Shown in pieces: positions 36,701-49,546 of a stretch of DNA of 64,000 nucleotides. A program made the translations under genes and the position numbers. The notes under the pieces are model-generated. The model ran no database searches and was not told where the DNA came from. It saw only the letters and a program-made list of their open reading frames with translations. Positions within the stretch are counted from its first letter, which is position 1, and each line of letters begins with the position of its first letter. The stretch comes from Stromatinia cepivora. Taxonomy: Eukaryota; Ascomycota; Leotiomycetes; Helotiales; Sclerotiniaceae. The DNA is taken from positions 496,001 through 560,000 of the forward strand of contig RCTD01000021.1 of NCBI GenBank assembly GCA_014898415.1, read 5' to 3'.

Positions 36701-38827
36701 AACCTTCTTATGGGCTTTGGAAAAGTAGCACCTGGAAGTTCGTCTTCGCAGCAGATACGAATCTGTAATGTTGGAGGTTCCTCGCTAGAGATTAGCAAAA
36801 GCAAACCACCAAACGGCGTCTTTCATATCAGTGACCCTACAGAACTGCACGAATCACAACAGATAGCTGTCAATGATTGTGCATATGGAACCGTTATTTT
36901 CTCGGCTAACGTGGAAGAATACAATAAACCAGATCTTCTGCTCAATAATACTTGGACTTTGAATACAGATGATGTGAACTGGGGAGTACACGTCGTCGAG
37001 ATTACGGGAACAGTTATCTCGAAGAAGGTTGGCCCCATAAACTCTACCACTGGACAAACAATTTATAACTACCTCGGATGCTTTCAGGAATCTACGACTG
37101 GACCACGTCTGTTCCCGAATCAAGGCTACACTCCAAATATCACTGCCAATGATAATAATATGTGCCAAGAAGCATGTTACGGACTTGCACAATACAGCTT
37201 CGCTGGCACGGAATACACTAGCCAATGTTATTGTGGGAATACTCCACCACCGTTAGCGGCACAAGATCTTACTGATGCATTGTGCAATTTTGCTTGCCCC
37301 GGCGATCCAGATGATGCTTGTGGTGGGACAGGTTACATTTCAGTCTTTTATAATCCTACAGAATATGTCGCTGGAACCGATCCAGCACTATATGGTCCTA
37401 AAACAGTCAGCAGTGTTGGTAATTACAATTATCTGGGATGCTACAGTGAAGCGACAACTGGTCGTGCCTTGGGTGGTTCGAGTCCCCAAGCACCATCCAC
37501 AGGATTTACGATAGAACTATGTGCAGCTGGCTGTAAAGGGTTCACATACTTTGGTATGGAATATGCAAATGAATGTTATTGTGGGAACACATTAGGTACC
37601 GGCTCGGTCAATCAGACTAGCGGTACTCCAAGCGTCAATGGTTGTTCTATGCTTTGCAAGGGCAATGCGAAAGAATATTGCGGAGGACCTGGAAGGCTTG
37701 ATGTATATATGCTAAATACCGCAACTTCTCTGCCTCAATCTACGATGTCGACTAGTTCAGCTACATCTTCAACGAGCTCGAGGACCACTTCATCGACTTT
37801 TACAACGCAAACTACATCTATATCTACATCTACTTCGTCATCCTCAACATTATCAACAACCTCAACTTCTTCATCAACTTTATCATCATCAGCTATTCCC
37901 ACACCCACAGGCCCCATGACAGTGACAAATGTTCCCGGTTATATTTATTTGGGATGCTACAGCGAAGCCACCACAGGCCGTGCTCTCTCTGGCCTACAGC
38001 CCGCCCCCCCAGTTGGAGGTTTTACAATCGAGTCTTGCCAAAAGAGTTGCTCTGGGTTTGAATATTTTGGAATGGAATATTCTAATGAGTTAGCCTGCCC
38101 TTGCGTCTTTTGGTTATAATCTTCTCACTGACCTTATTTAGATGCTATTGCAGTGCCACCATAAACTCAGGATCTGTTCTTCAGGCTAGCACAACTCCCA
38201 GTGTAAATGGATGTGATATGTTATGTGCTGGTAACGCGAGTGAATACTGCGGTGGTAAGTTGTCCACCTACCTATCCTATCCTACTCAACCCCCACGAAA
38301 GTAAACATATTAATCCATCCGAAACAGGTGGCTCTAGACTCAACATGTACCAACTCAACGGCACTATTTCGACAACAACTCCAGCTCCTACAGGACCTAT
38401 TACAGTCACAAACTTAACAGGATGGAATTATCTAGGTTGCTACAATGAATCTACAACCGGCCGTGCATTAAGTGGCCAAGAAAATCCAATTCCGGGTGCG
38501 AATAATAGTGTAGAGGCATGCTCTGCTGCTTGTGCGGCGTGGACTTATTTTGGGGTTGAGTATGGTGAGTTTGGTTTTTCTTAGTCCAACATATAGGGAG
38601 GGTGTTTTCAGTGGGTCTGGATTGACAATGTGGTGAAAAAAGAATGGTGCTAATGTTCACCGTGCAAATCAGGAGATGAATGCTACTGCGGTAACACAAT
38701 AAACACCGGTGCGACGCTTCAAGTTGGTACGACACCGAGTGCCACGGGATGTAGTGTGGTTTGTAGGGGAAATGGGACGGAATATTGTGGGGGAAGTGTG
38801 AGGTTGAATTTATATCAGGTTGTGTGA
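33714..38827 (+). CDS. Secreted protein with PQQ-like propeller and four WSC domains
   Basis: Ten exons: 33714-33835, 33888-33972, 34207-34372, 34427-34453, 34503-34993, 35054-35807, 35889-38088, 38142-38254, 38328-38564, 38673-38827. The frame stays open throughout: 1,449 residues. A signal peptide (about residues 1-24) precedes a region with PQQ/beta-propeller-like repeats (to about residue 545: LNAETGVLINSRQ, GIDINKAKIITNW, GKIYILNANN). Then comes a long Ser/Thr-rich beta-type region (549-935). Four WSC modules follow, starting near residues 941, 1059 and 1232 and in exon 9, each with YLGCY/F...TTGRAL and CYCG; a Ser/Thr linker lies at about 1164-1221. WSC modules bind cell-wall glycans, so a wall-associated role is likely; activity unknown. 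Less certain points: the 234-nt second intron, the 27-nt exon 4, and the exon 6-7 join, which avoids a stop at 35813-35815. Confidence 0.82.
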
Positions 38828-41698
38828 GGAGGAATAAGGGGGGAGGACTGAGAGGTCAGGGATGAGGGGTGAAATTTATGTTGAGATGATGAGAGGGGAA
38901 GAGGGGGAAGGGGGGGGGAGGAAATTTCTTTGCTTTTAGATGATCTGATGGTATCCCGATGGTTTATGTGCGCAGAATTTTGACATGAGCATTTTGCTTT
39001 AAAAGTTATATGCATTTATATGGATTTGTTGAATTATTTGCCCTGGATTCCGAAAGACATGAATATAGTATGTCGTAAATGACGAGCGATTGTGGGGGTG
39101 AAGAATCCATATCTTAGAAAAATTATTATAGAAAATCTTCCTCGAGTGCTACGATGTTTATGAGAAATTCAAACATTTGGATAGATAGATGGATAGATGC
39201 ATTGTTCATATGGTATGCGGAGAGGAAAATTAGGCGATAGGTAGGGAATTCGATGGGTAGGGGATTGGCTGATGAATGGTGAAGGGTAAACGGGGAAGAA
39301 GGAAGGATTATGGTTATAGTTGGGATGTTGACCTGAGGTATTGGAGGTGGGATAATGGATTTGGTAATCTTGGGACTGGATGAGGATGAGGATAAGGCAC
39401 AAGGAAATGTATAGGAGAGAAACTTTTTGCATAGTATGGCTATTTTATCTCTATCGTTATTGTTCGATGTAAATACACGAGTGAGAGACGACGGATAATA
39501 GATGATAGATGAGGAGGGATGAGAAATAGATATTCTGCTAGGGCTGGAACGGAAAGGAAATTAATCTTTCATTCTCTAGATTTCTTATGTATGAAGATTT
39601 TATCTGGGGGATAGGGAGTTTGATGATATTTTTGCTTTTTGTTTTGCTTTTGCTTTTGCTTTTGGATTTGTTTTGTTTTGGATTGGATTTCGGATTGGAT
39701 TTCAGTTGAGGTTTGGAAGATCTAAAGGGGATGGATCTCAGAATAGTTTTGGTTGTTGCTTAAATAGTTTGTTGTGTATGAGTGTGGAGTGGGGAGGAGG
39801 ATTAAGGACGTAGGTAGGGTTGTTGTGGATATTGATTGTGGTGATTGGAGGGGGAGGGGAGGGGGAAGGGGGAAGTTTTGGGGGCGGGGGAAATTGGAGA
39901 GGGGAGGTTGGAAAAAAAAAGTTAAAGAGGGAAAATTGAAGAGGTGTATAAGAGTGGAAGGTAGGATAAGGAAGAAAATGAAAGAGAGAAAACTTTGTTT
40001 TGAGGATGGAATATATGATAATATAGAACACAGATGAATGGAAACAATATCTTCAAGATAAGTAGCAATAGTTGGTGTATTCATATGGAAGTCTGTCTAT
40101 TCAGCCTCCACGGCTAGAAATTGCTCCTGACGAAATCACGGAAGTGTGCATCGGGATGTTTGGGTTTCTACAGCGGGATTGGGTATCCTTGCTGCTCGGC
40201 TCCCGTCGATGACTCCTAAGCCTGGATCTCGAATTGCTTTTTCTACTAAATAGATTCGAAATCTAATGGGAAAGTAGATGCATAGCTGGCGGGAAGCGGC
40301 AGCATTAATTGGCGAAGGATAGGGATTTGCGTTTGCACGATCTCCAAAGACGACTAATGGAGGAAACGTCGAAAGCGACATGAAACTATCTCAGTTTGGT
40401 CGCTTTTCCTTAGTAAAATATAAAATGCATCTTCTGGGAAGTGATATATATGAGCAAGCAAACAGACTTCGATCGAGTGGGGTTAATTTGATGTTGGGTG
40501 TGAGAATAGAAGTAGTGAGAAATGAAAAAGATCTATCAAATGTGAGCGAGTTAAGCACGGACCTCATAATGACCATGAACTTCAACATCACTGCATGTAC
40601 ATATCATAACGTTTCCCTTCAATGTCATCTTTCGCTGGTTTTTTTTTTTTTTTTTTTTTGAAGTGAAATTGGTAGCGTGAATGTTGAATTCAAGGGGAAA
40701 TGTTATTTGGATTTCTAAACCCAAGGGATTCGGACACGATGAGGCAGCTTCCGAGTTTCCCGCTTCGTCTCGAAATCCTCCATGAGGTCCTCAAGGCGTA
40801 GCATACCTAAAGAGTGGAGGGAAGTGATGGGTGTATCTGCTCTATCATGATCGACGCCGGGGGGCCTGCGGTGGGATTGATTCCTGAAGTTGGCTCTGCC
40901 ATGATATGTAGCCAGCCATTGGGCTGGTTGGGAAACTAATAAGTGGCATGGTCATGCGCTCTTATGAATTGAGGCTGGAAATCCCAGATCTGCCATTGGC
41001 ATTCAAACTACAAGTGCGTAAGAATAGTCGCTCACCAGAATCCAGGCTTATGTTTTTATTGCTACTTGCCATGTCTCAAAAGATATTCTTCTAATCCCAT
41101 TCCAGCTTTTTAAGATGAAACTTTTGCTTTCACTGCGGAAGTTGTGAATGCAAGCACACCGATTCACCGTTCATTCTGCACGTAAGCGATATAAAAGTGC
41201 TTCAGCAGCAGCTACGCCAAGAAAGATAAGCTTCACTTTCGATTTTTCCACGCTGATATTCACTGTGAGGTATCTGCCGTCCTCGACTTTTGAAGCTATC
41301 CTTCTCCTCCGAGTTCCCTTAGATCTCTAAATCTTTCAACCTTCAACCTACAACTTACGACTCACAACCTTCAATCTCACCTCTAGCCTTCAAATAACCT
41401 CAATTCAATCATTAGAAGAAAATATTCCCATTAACTCTGCGCAGAGCAGACCAGCTTATTCGAACTCTTTAATCTCTTCAACGCCGTCAATACGAAAACT
41501 TTACGAACTTGAAGGGGCAAATTTCTTGGCCTTCTATCTTAATATCCACCTGGTTTATCTCGATCTTCCTATCAATTTTTGATCTCTTTTCCTTGGCTGC
41601 CCTCGAACTTGCTCTTCACAAAATTCCTAATACCGCCGATCTCTTCATCATTTTGATCTTTGTGGTCATCTTTGTGAGCGATTAGGCACATCGCAATC
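38828..41698. other. Intergenic and 5' region of the SNF2 gene
   Basis: No gene supported. G-rich sequence at 38850-38930 and 39840-39920, GCTTTT-type short repeats at 39645-39680, and a T tract of about 18 at 40640-40658. From about 41300 the plus strand is pyrimidine-rich up to the start codon at 41699, typical of a long fungal 5' leader. A GATATAAAAG motif at about 41188 could be a TATA box. Confidence 0.5.
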
Positions 41699-44600
41699 AT
41701 GGATAAAGCTCAACCACAGGGCAGGTGTGCCACAGAGCCTGCATTGACATCTGATCCAGAGATTATGATGGGCACAGAGGCTCATTGGAGATCTGCGACA
41801 ATGCCTCCCAGAACACCAAAGGCAGGATCTGGCAGAAAGAATATCTTTGAGACACCAATAAAAGCTGAAGAGTGTGATGTGGAGGAAGGCGATGCAGCTT
41901 CATGGTCTGCATCGCGTGCAGGCTCTACACCTCGAACACCTCTCAAGAGACGTCGGCCATATTATGCGACCGTGGAGTCTGATAACGAAGACTATAGGAA
42001 TATTCGACCAAAGAGCGAGGCTTCCGATTCGGACGGCTTGCCATCTTTAGAAGACTTCTTCAGCCCTGCAAAGCGCCAAAGATCTCTGCACGATAATCCA
42101 ATTGCTGGTAGACAGTCTGCCTCTGAACAGCCAGCAGATGAGAACTCAATCGAAAATCCTGTCAACAGTGCAAGCGATTATGACGGCAGCGGGTCCAGCG
42201 ACAGTGAAAATGACGAAGACAGTATATTTGTATCACCCCAAGCTTCATCATCTCGAAAGCAGACACAGAGGACGAAGCAGACTCGTCAAAAAACAGTGAA
42301 GTGTGCTGAAGAATGGTGGCGTCGCTTCAATAGCACAAAAACTAAATCCACCAAGTCACGAAGTCGCCGGACCTTTGCAAAAGATGGCGTAGAAGACAAA
42401 TTACAAAGCATGATGAATCACGATCCTCTTGCTGGAAAGAATTCCAGCCGCGGCAGAGAACCCACTCAATTTATTGACGCGTCTAACAAGAGTAAGTGGT
42501 TTAAACTGCTCTCTGGTCTCGGCCTACCCGATGAATGCCGAGGAAACCCCAGTGCATTGAAAGTTGCTAGCGAAAGCTTCGGAAATGGTAAGATAAAGAG
42601 TGTAAATCCTGAGAACGACAAAAGCCTTCACAAGACGACATGGCTTCTCAAAGGCATGAAAACCTGTGAGTACTCCCACTATCTTATTATTCTATACACG
42701 TGAACTAATCGCCTGGTGCAGCTTTATGGCATCATCAATTGCTTGGTGTTCACTTTATGATGGGTCGTGAATTTTCCATCGAGGGACCCAAAGGAGGAAT
42801 CAATGCCGACGCAATGGGGTTGGGCAAAACTGTCGAGATGCTAGCTGTGAGTCAAAGCTATATGACCATATTTGCCCAGTTCTGACATTCATCGCAAGGC
42901 TATTGTTGCAAACCCCAGACCTAAAGGTGCCATCAAAAAGAAGATCGGACCTACGCTAATTATTTGTCCTGCTTGCATTGTAAGTCTAGTTCATGTTGCA
43001 CGGAAGGATTTTCATATGCTAAATTTGATTTAGATTGACCAATGGGAATCTGAAATTGAAAAACATCTGGAGGATGACAAGTACCAGAATGTTCTTGTTT
43101 TCAGGGGAGGCGCAAATGTCAAAAAGGCGAACTTAATGGGTGCTGACATCGTACTCGCCTCCTACCATCAAGTAAGAATGAGTTGCCCTTGGCCTGCAGA
43201 CAGCGTTCTGCGAGGATTGAGAAAGCTAGCCACGAGCAAGGGTAATAAAGCACCGATTTGTCCAACAGCAGTTGAGGACTGGATCGACAAACACCGCGGG
43301 AATCGGGGCGGGCTTTTACATAATATCAATTGGCATCGAGTAAGTCTATATATCACACAACAATTTTGTTAAATCCATTGACATAGCCTGCAGGTGGTTC
43401 TTGATGAAGCAGTATGTACTTCTCCGTCATTCTTCACCATTCAGAATGCACCGCTGACATCTACAGCAAAACATTAAAAACGAGGCTGTACGCACAAGCC
43501 ACGGAGCAAATGCTTTACTAGGTCAATATAGATGGGCCATGAGCGGTGTAAGGAACTCTGTAATCCATCACAAACTTTTCTCATGCTAACCTGACAGACA
43601 CCCATGATGAATCGACGTGAAGGTAAGATCATTACATTGGTTTTTATACTGCGATAATTGACACAGAGACAGAATTATATCCCTACTTTCGCTTTGTGAA
43701 AGACCCAGCTATAACAGACCTTTACATGTAAGTCAACCCATTTCGCAGTAAATACAATGGCACTGACAAACATGCAGGTTCACACGGGACTTCTGCGAGG
43801 AGGACAATGTTCGTACTCGCTTCTGGCTATACTTCCTTGCTGACGAATATAATAGAAAAAATGCGACGAGCGAATTAATGAGACTCTAGCCCGCATAATT
43901 GTGAGGTGAGCAAATTCAATCTTGAAGCTACATCTCACATAATTGTTTAAGATGGCTGATTTAGTAATAGACGTACAATGACTGATAGGATCCTCGGGAA
44001 AGAAATTGTGGAACTTCCTCCTTTTACAAGGAAGAATAACTTGATATCGTTTAATCAAGCAACTGAAGTACTCTATCGAGCAGTCGAGGAGCGATTCCGA
44101 GACCTCGTAAGAAAAGCATTGGATAATGATGATCCTCGGAAAAAGATGCAGTATTCCATCGTTGCCGTTCTTCGTCTTCGACAGTAGGTTTTCGCTTGTA
44201 CCCATAAAGCTTTTACTGACTAGCGATCAAGATTCACCGCACATCCTCTTATCATTGAGCCGCAAATGAAGGTTAGTATCCTTGTGATTGTTATTGGCTC
44301 AAAATCAGTTCCAAGCTTATACCTAATAGATCATGTTTGACATCAAGGAGCTTATGGAAATTCAGAAGGAGATGAACGGCGGCGACCCTGCATTACACTA
44401 TCGTATTTATCCCTTACTAACTCTTTTACTTTTCATGACTAAAGTTTGACAGGAATCGATCTTTGGATCAGAGATCTCGAGTGTGGTCGCGAGAATCCCA
44501 AATCTTTCAAGTTCCAAGATACAGATGAATGTGGTATTTGCAATGAGATAGAAATTGAGGACGCGCAGCAAGTTCGTACCTGCAAGAATCGCCATATTTT

Positions 44601-45957
44601 TTGCCGATCGTGCATTGAACTGTACTGTACTACCCAAGCCGCCACAGAACAGGTTGATGTAAGTTTTTAAGTTCAAAGTGATTTCACTCTTCAATTGACT
44701 GATCATAATAAGGATGGCAAAATGAAATGCCCAGCAGTGTTATGCAGCGGGACCTTTGAGTTTGAACGTCTCAAGAATGTTAAAGGCACCCCAAAAGAAA
44801 GATCGTCGGAGCAAAAGAGGGGAAGAGATGTACTGAGGTATGTTCCTCCTCTGGGAGCACGATCCGAATGGATAGAAGATGTGGATGTTGGGAATTACGC
44901 CCCGCCGCAGAGTACAAAATTAGCAGCCATTCGAAGACAGCTTCTGGACTGGAGAAAAGAAGCACCATCGGATAAAACTATCATCTTTGTCCAGTGGAAA
45001 GCAATGATCTTACTCATCGGCCTGATGCTCGAGGAAGAGGATTTTCATTTCGTTTATTACACCGTAAGTCCTATCCTGGTAAATTTCGAACGACGAGTTT
45101 GACAATAATTCAGGGTGATATGAGCAAGAAGAAGCGTGCTGCCGCTATGGACTCATTCGAAAACATGAAAGTGGTCACAGTGATGTAAGAACTATTTGAG
45201 CCTTGATCTAAAGTTTTCGCTAATACATGATCCAGGATTATGGGCTTGCAGGTTGGAGGCGTGGGACTTAATATAACATGTGCTAACAGAGCAATCATGG
45301 TGTAAGTTTTCAGCCAGTCTTTGCATGAAGTTAACTAACATTAGCAGTGACCGTAAGCACCAAAATATCCTCCCAAGCTCGAACTATTTACTATTGATAA
45401 TCGGCCTTGTACTTTATTCACAAGTCAGAATGCTGACTTGTACTCATATAGTTTGGTGGAACCAGGCCGTAGAAATGCAGGCAAATGCTCGTATCTATCG
45501 AATCGGCCAACAAAGAAAAACGCATTTTCGGAGAGAGATCGTGAGGCGTAGCCTCGACGTACGTCTTGCATTGATGCAAATGAGAAAAAACGCTTTGATT
45601 GCAGGAACTTGCAAGGTTCTTGGTGATCATGGTCAAATGTCGGCTTTGGGCCGTGTCATTGAGGATGAGGATGGCAATCCTATTGACATCGTTGCGGATT
45701 ACGAGGCCCTCGACAAACAAGAAATCCTGGACCTCTTAGGGGAGGGGGATACCGATATGGCAGGACCGGGTGTATTTCATAATCCAGATCCAGAAGTAGA
45801 CAGAAACCAAGATGATCCTGAAGAACCGATGGGGGCTGACGACGCAAACTCGGAGATGAACGCAGACCACGCCGAATTCGATGAACAAGCGTTTGTGCGA
45901 GCTCTAGAGAATGAACTTGGGGGTGCTGACGATGACTACGAGTTTCCGGAGTTCTAA
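41699..45957 (+). CDS. SNF2-family ATPase with RING finger (Rad5/Rad16-type)
   Basis: Nineteen exons with normal GT-AG introns encode 1,091 residues: 41699-42665, 42722-42846, 42899-42979, 43034-43339, 43394-43411, 43467-43547, 43598-43622, 43667-43727, 43778-43808, 43856-43905, 43971-44183, 44232-44271, 44330-44402, 44453-44658, 44713-45063, 45114-45184, 45236-45301, 45348-45352, 45452-45957. A disordered acidic N-terminus (1-320) precedes the SNF2 ATPase: GLGKT (about 355), DEAQ (about 497-500), AMSGTP. A C3HC4 RING (about 716-775: CGIC, CKNRHIFCRSC, CPAVLC) sits between the two helicase lobes, as in Rad5, Rad16 and HLTF. The second lobe has TIIFVQW, GVGLNIT and RIYRIGQ. The tail is acidic. 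Expected role: nuclear DNA translocase and possible ubiquitin ligase in repair or chromatin; the subfamily is uncertain. Confidence 0.9.
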
Positions 45958-47068
45958 TGTGGGAACAATTCTTGCTATAGTCTGATCGGCCATTGTCTAT
46001 CAGCTCTGCAAAGACACTTATTATAGCCATCTTCCCTCGTTCTCATTCTTAGGACGCTCTAGAGATCTACATTGGATTTCTCGGCGAGCAAACCGAACGT
46101 CTCGAGCTTCACAAAAACGCCAATTCAGTATCAACCTCGCAGCAGCTCAACAAAAACTTCTCTTTGTCTTCAGCAGCATTACCTATCACCGTTTCTGCAA
46201 CTACCACTTAAAGGTTTCACGCTGCACATCTTATCGACCTCTATCGACACATGCGCTGCAGCTTTCGCTCCATTATTCCCGGAAATCTATCTAAAATAGA
46301 CGGCGGCAATATAACGAATTCAAGATCAATATCTTCAAATTGGCCCCTCTAAAAGTTTTACCTCCTTGCTTACATCAATATTCACTTCGCCTTAGAAAAT
46401 CACTATATTCACCTCCGCTTTGTTCTCACCTCGACATTTTCCATACTCAGAACCACTGCTGCCCTTGAAGACATTCGTCAATTCCTACCCAGAACCGTCA
46501 TTGTCACCCGCATCCGCAGTTCTGCACCTGGAATCCTGGCCGTCCTCAACGTCATAGCAACCTTCGAGTTAGGAAGAATGGATGGAGAATAAATGAATGA
46601 AAGGAAACCCGGATCCCTTTTACATAAATAAATAGTACATAGAGTACAAGGAACATTTCATAAACACGATTTTAAACATCATTTCTTTTTTTTCTCATAG
46701 CGTCTTATGATGGTTATTTTTAGATATCGGGGTTGGGGGGGGGAGAGGGGGGGAAACTGGATGTGAGGAAGCAAGCGAAGATAAAAGTATAGGGGAAATC
46801 AGTCCGTTACTTCGTTAGTTAGTTAGTGATCTAGTATATATCTTAGTATACTGGGGATACTGAGATATTGGGAATACGAAAGGAAATCATTATTTATTTT
46901 TATGATCAAGATAATGATGATAATAATAATAATATGAATTTGTAGTGCGTGATTTTGTAGATTTGGGTGTGAAATGGAATATGAAATTGAAATAAAGTAG
47001 GAATACATTATGGATTATGAATTAGATTGGGTTAGATTGGGTTATAAGGTTTTATTTGTGTATATATG
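45958..47068. other. Intergenic, no gene seen
   Basis: 3' flank of the SNF2 gene: C/T-rich to 46560, then a G run at 46735-46755 and falling GC towards the second AT-rich island. Open frames are short and low-complexity. Confidence 0.5.
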
Positions 47069-48172
47069 TTCCGGGCCATTGCGCAAATACGGGATTCCGA
47101 AATCAACGTAGCGTATTTCGAAATGAGCTAGCTTATTGGTGAATACCCTAGCTCATTCGCCAATGAACCCAATATTCGTATGAGCTAGTTGATTGTGCAA
47201 TATACCTGTATATAAGAATAAGAATAATGAGATTATTCGTAAATGAGCTAGTTCATTCATAAATATTTTTCATTACCCTATTATACTAATTTAAGAGATA
47301 ATTAAAATTTATAAGGATTTAAAGTCTATAAAATCTATTGAAGGTTATAGACTATAAGTGATTATAGTTTAAAATAAGTTAATGAACATAACCGGAAATA
47401 AACTACTGGAAATAAGATAAAAATTAAGGTTAATAGAGTTAATAATAAGATTATTCATTTAATAATAGAAAACTAATAATAAAATAATATAATTCTATTT
47501 TTAGTATATATATTTAAAATACAGATAAAATTCATTCTACAAAGATTTTAAAATCTTTACTTATATTTTTTCCAATCCCTTATAGATTCTGAAATACATT
47601 AATAGTATTCGATATTCGAATTTCGTTAAATTTCATCGAATAGTTGATTTATAATTCAATTTTATAATAGTTTTTATTCAAAATAAAGATTCTTTATTTC
47701 GAATAATATTATAATTATATAATTTGTATAATGAATTTTTAAGATCATCAATCATCTATATTAGTACTAATCATAATATGAAATTTCAAAATTTTTAATA
47801 ATAGTATTATATTATTTTTAATAAAGAAAAATAAAGAATTCTTTATTTAAAATATAGTTTAATTGTTTCTTTAATAAAAAATATAAAGAAATTGTAAAAT
47901 TTCTTTAATAGTATTAAAATATATATATTTTTTTTTAATATAAGGATATATTTTCATAAAATTCATTGATTATTTATTTGAATCAATATTTTTAAGTGTT
48001 TAGAATGATATTTATTAAAATATAACAAAATCTATAAGAATTCAAAGTCTATAGGAAAAAAACTTGAATATTAATAAAAAAACGATGATAAGATTGAAAA
48101 TGAGATTGATGATAAAATTTTAGTTTTTTCTTTATATATATTAATTTATTATATAAATTTAGGATATTGATT

Positions 48173-48484
48173 TGTCGGAATATGAATCACGTGCATGGTA
48201 AGGATGGTAAGGATGGTAAGGATGGTAAGGATGGTAAGGATGGTAAGGATGGTAAGGATGGTAAGGATGGTAAGGATGGTAAGGATGGTAAGGATGGTAA
48301 GGATGGTAAGGATAGTAAGGATCACGTGAGTATTAGTGCTCGCACTAGTGTTTTGGCATATATTATTATATAGATCTTTATCCTCTATAGATTCTAGCTT
48401 TCTAGACAAATCAAAATGTATTAACAAAAGAGTTCTATATGTTTATTGATAAACCTTATTTCCTTATATATAGTTATCCCAATA
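48173..48484 (+). repeat. 5' LTR of the dead copia element, with expanded minisatellite
   Basis: Starts TGTCGGAATATGAATCACGTG, ends near TTATCCCAATA. It contains about 14 copies of GGTAAGGAT (48197-48322), against about three in the 3' LTR and three in the solo copy at 26121, which explains its extra 90 bp. Confidence 0.8.
48197..48322. repeat. 9-bp minisatellite GGTAAGGAT inside an LTR
   Basis: About 14 almost perfect tandem copies of a 9-bp unit within the 5' LTR; the last is AGTAAGGAT. The open frames across it (Lys-Asp-Gly and Leu-Thr-Ile repeats) are not genes. Confidence 0.92.
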
Positions 48485-48980
48485 CTGATTAGTTTTTGTT
48501 ATAATGATATCACAGATCAGATATTAGGAATTGATATAAAGAGTTACGAATTTTAAATCAATTTCGATTTTGTTTTTGTAATTGAATAAAGGTATTTTGT
48601 TATAAAATAAAGCATTTTTATACCAAAAAATAAATCTCTAATTATTAAATAATCTAAAAGAATCGAAGGATCAAGAATAGTAATTATCTAATAGCGAATT
48701 TGGAGTTCACTTTTTGATTCAATTATTCTGTATTTATTATATATCTATTAAACAATATAGGATATATATTTGAAGAAAATCTAAAAATAATTTCGAGTTT
48801 TTTGTTATATTCATTTTCTTATGAAAAACTTTCTCATTTATTTATTTTATGCGAATTATTAATTATATACAAAATTAATCAATTCGATTTGATTAATTTC
48901 ATTATTTTGATCGTTCTATTCATTTCGGTCAAACCCGCTCCGATCAAACCCGATCATTTTGATCAAATTTTGATCAATTT

Positions 48981-49509
48981 TCTTGGAGGAGGTTGATAGG
49001 TTAATAATAATGACTAATATAGTAATAATACTATTCACTATTATTATAGTGGAAGACTTAGTTATATAGCTTAAAAGGGTAATCGAATATATAATGGTTG
49101 AAGTCAAAATATGAGTGTATTGAATATTGAATTTATTTTGCTTGTTTTTCAGAAGAATTCTTTGAAGAAAATCTTCTTATTTATAGTATTTGATAAGATT
49201 CTATGAAATTCTATAATATTCTATGATTATAAATAAGATCGATTTAAATCGAATCTTATAGAATCATTTTATATAATGAAATGAAATAGTAACCAATAAT
49301 ATTTAACCTTAGAAATAAGAAAGTTCTATACGCTTCCATCACATTCTATTCCATTATAAATCATTCTAGTATGATATATGATCGAAATTTCATATAATAA
49401 TAAAATTTAATAATATTAAATTATATTATTAATATATCACGTGATCATATAACCATCGGTTCGGTTAATATTATTAAGTGATTTAATAAACTTATTAGAA
49501 ATTCTTATA
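48981..49509 (-). repeat. 3' LTR of the intact copia element
   Basis: 529 bp, TCTTGGAGG...TTCTTATA on the plus strand (5'-TATAAG...CCAAGA-3' in element orientation). The termini are not the usual TG...CA. Adjacent internal sequence CACCCCCTT is the polypurine tract on the minus strand. Confidence 0.9.
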
Positions 49510-49546
49510 CACCCCCTTAATAAGTATATTAAATATTTTAATAATA

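Noticed and set aside
48149..48427. Collagen-like Lys-Asp-Gly frame and its antisense
   Set aside because: Lies inside the minisatellite of an LTR; no coding function.
48149..48430. CRISPR-like or gene-regulatory tandem array
   Set aside because: Units are contiguous without spacers, and the organism is a fungus; it is a minisatellite.
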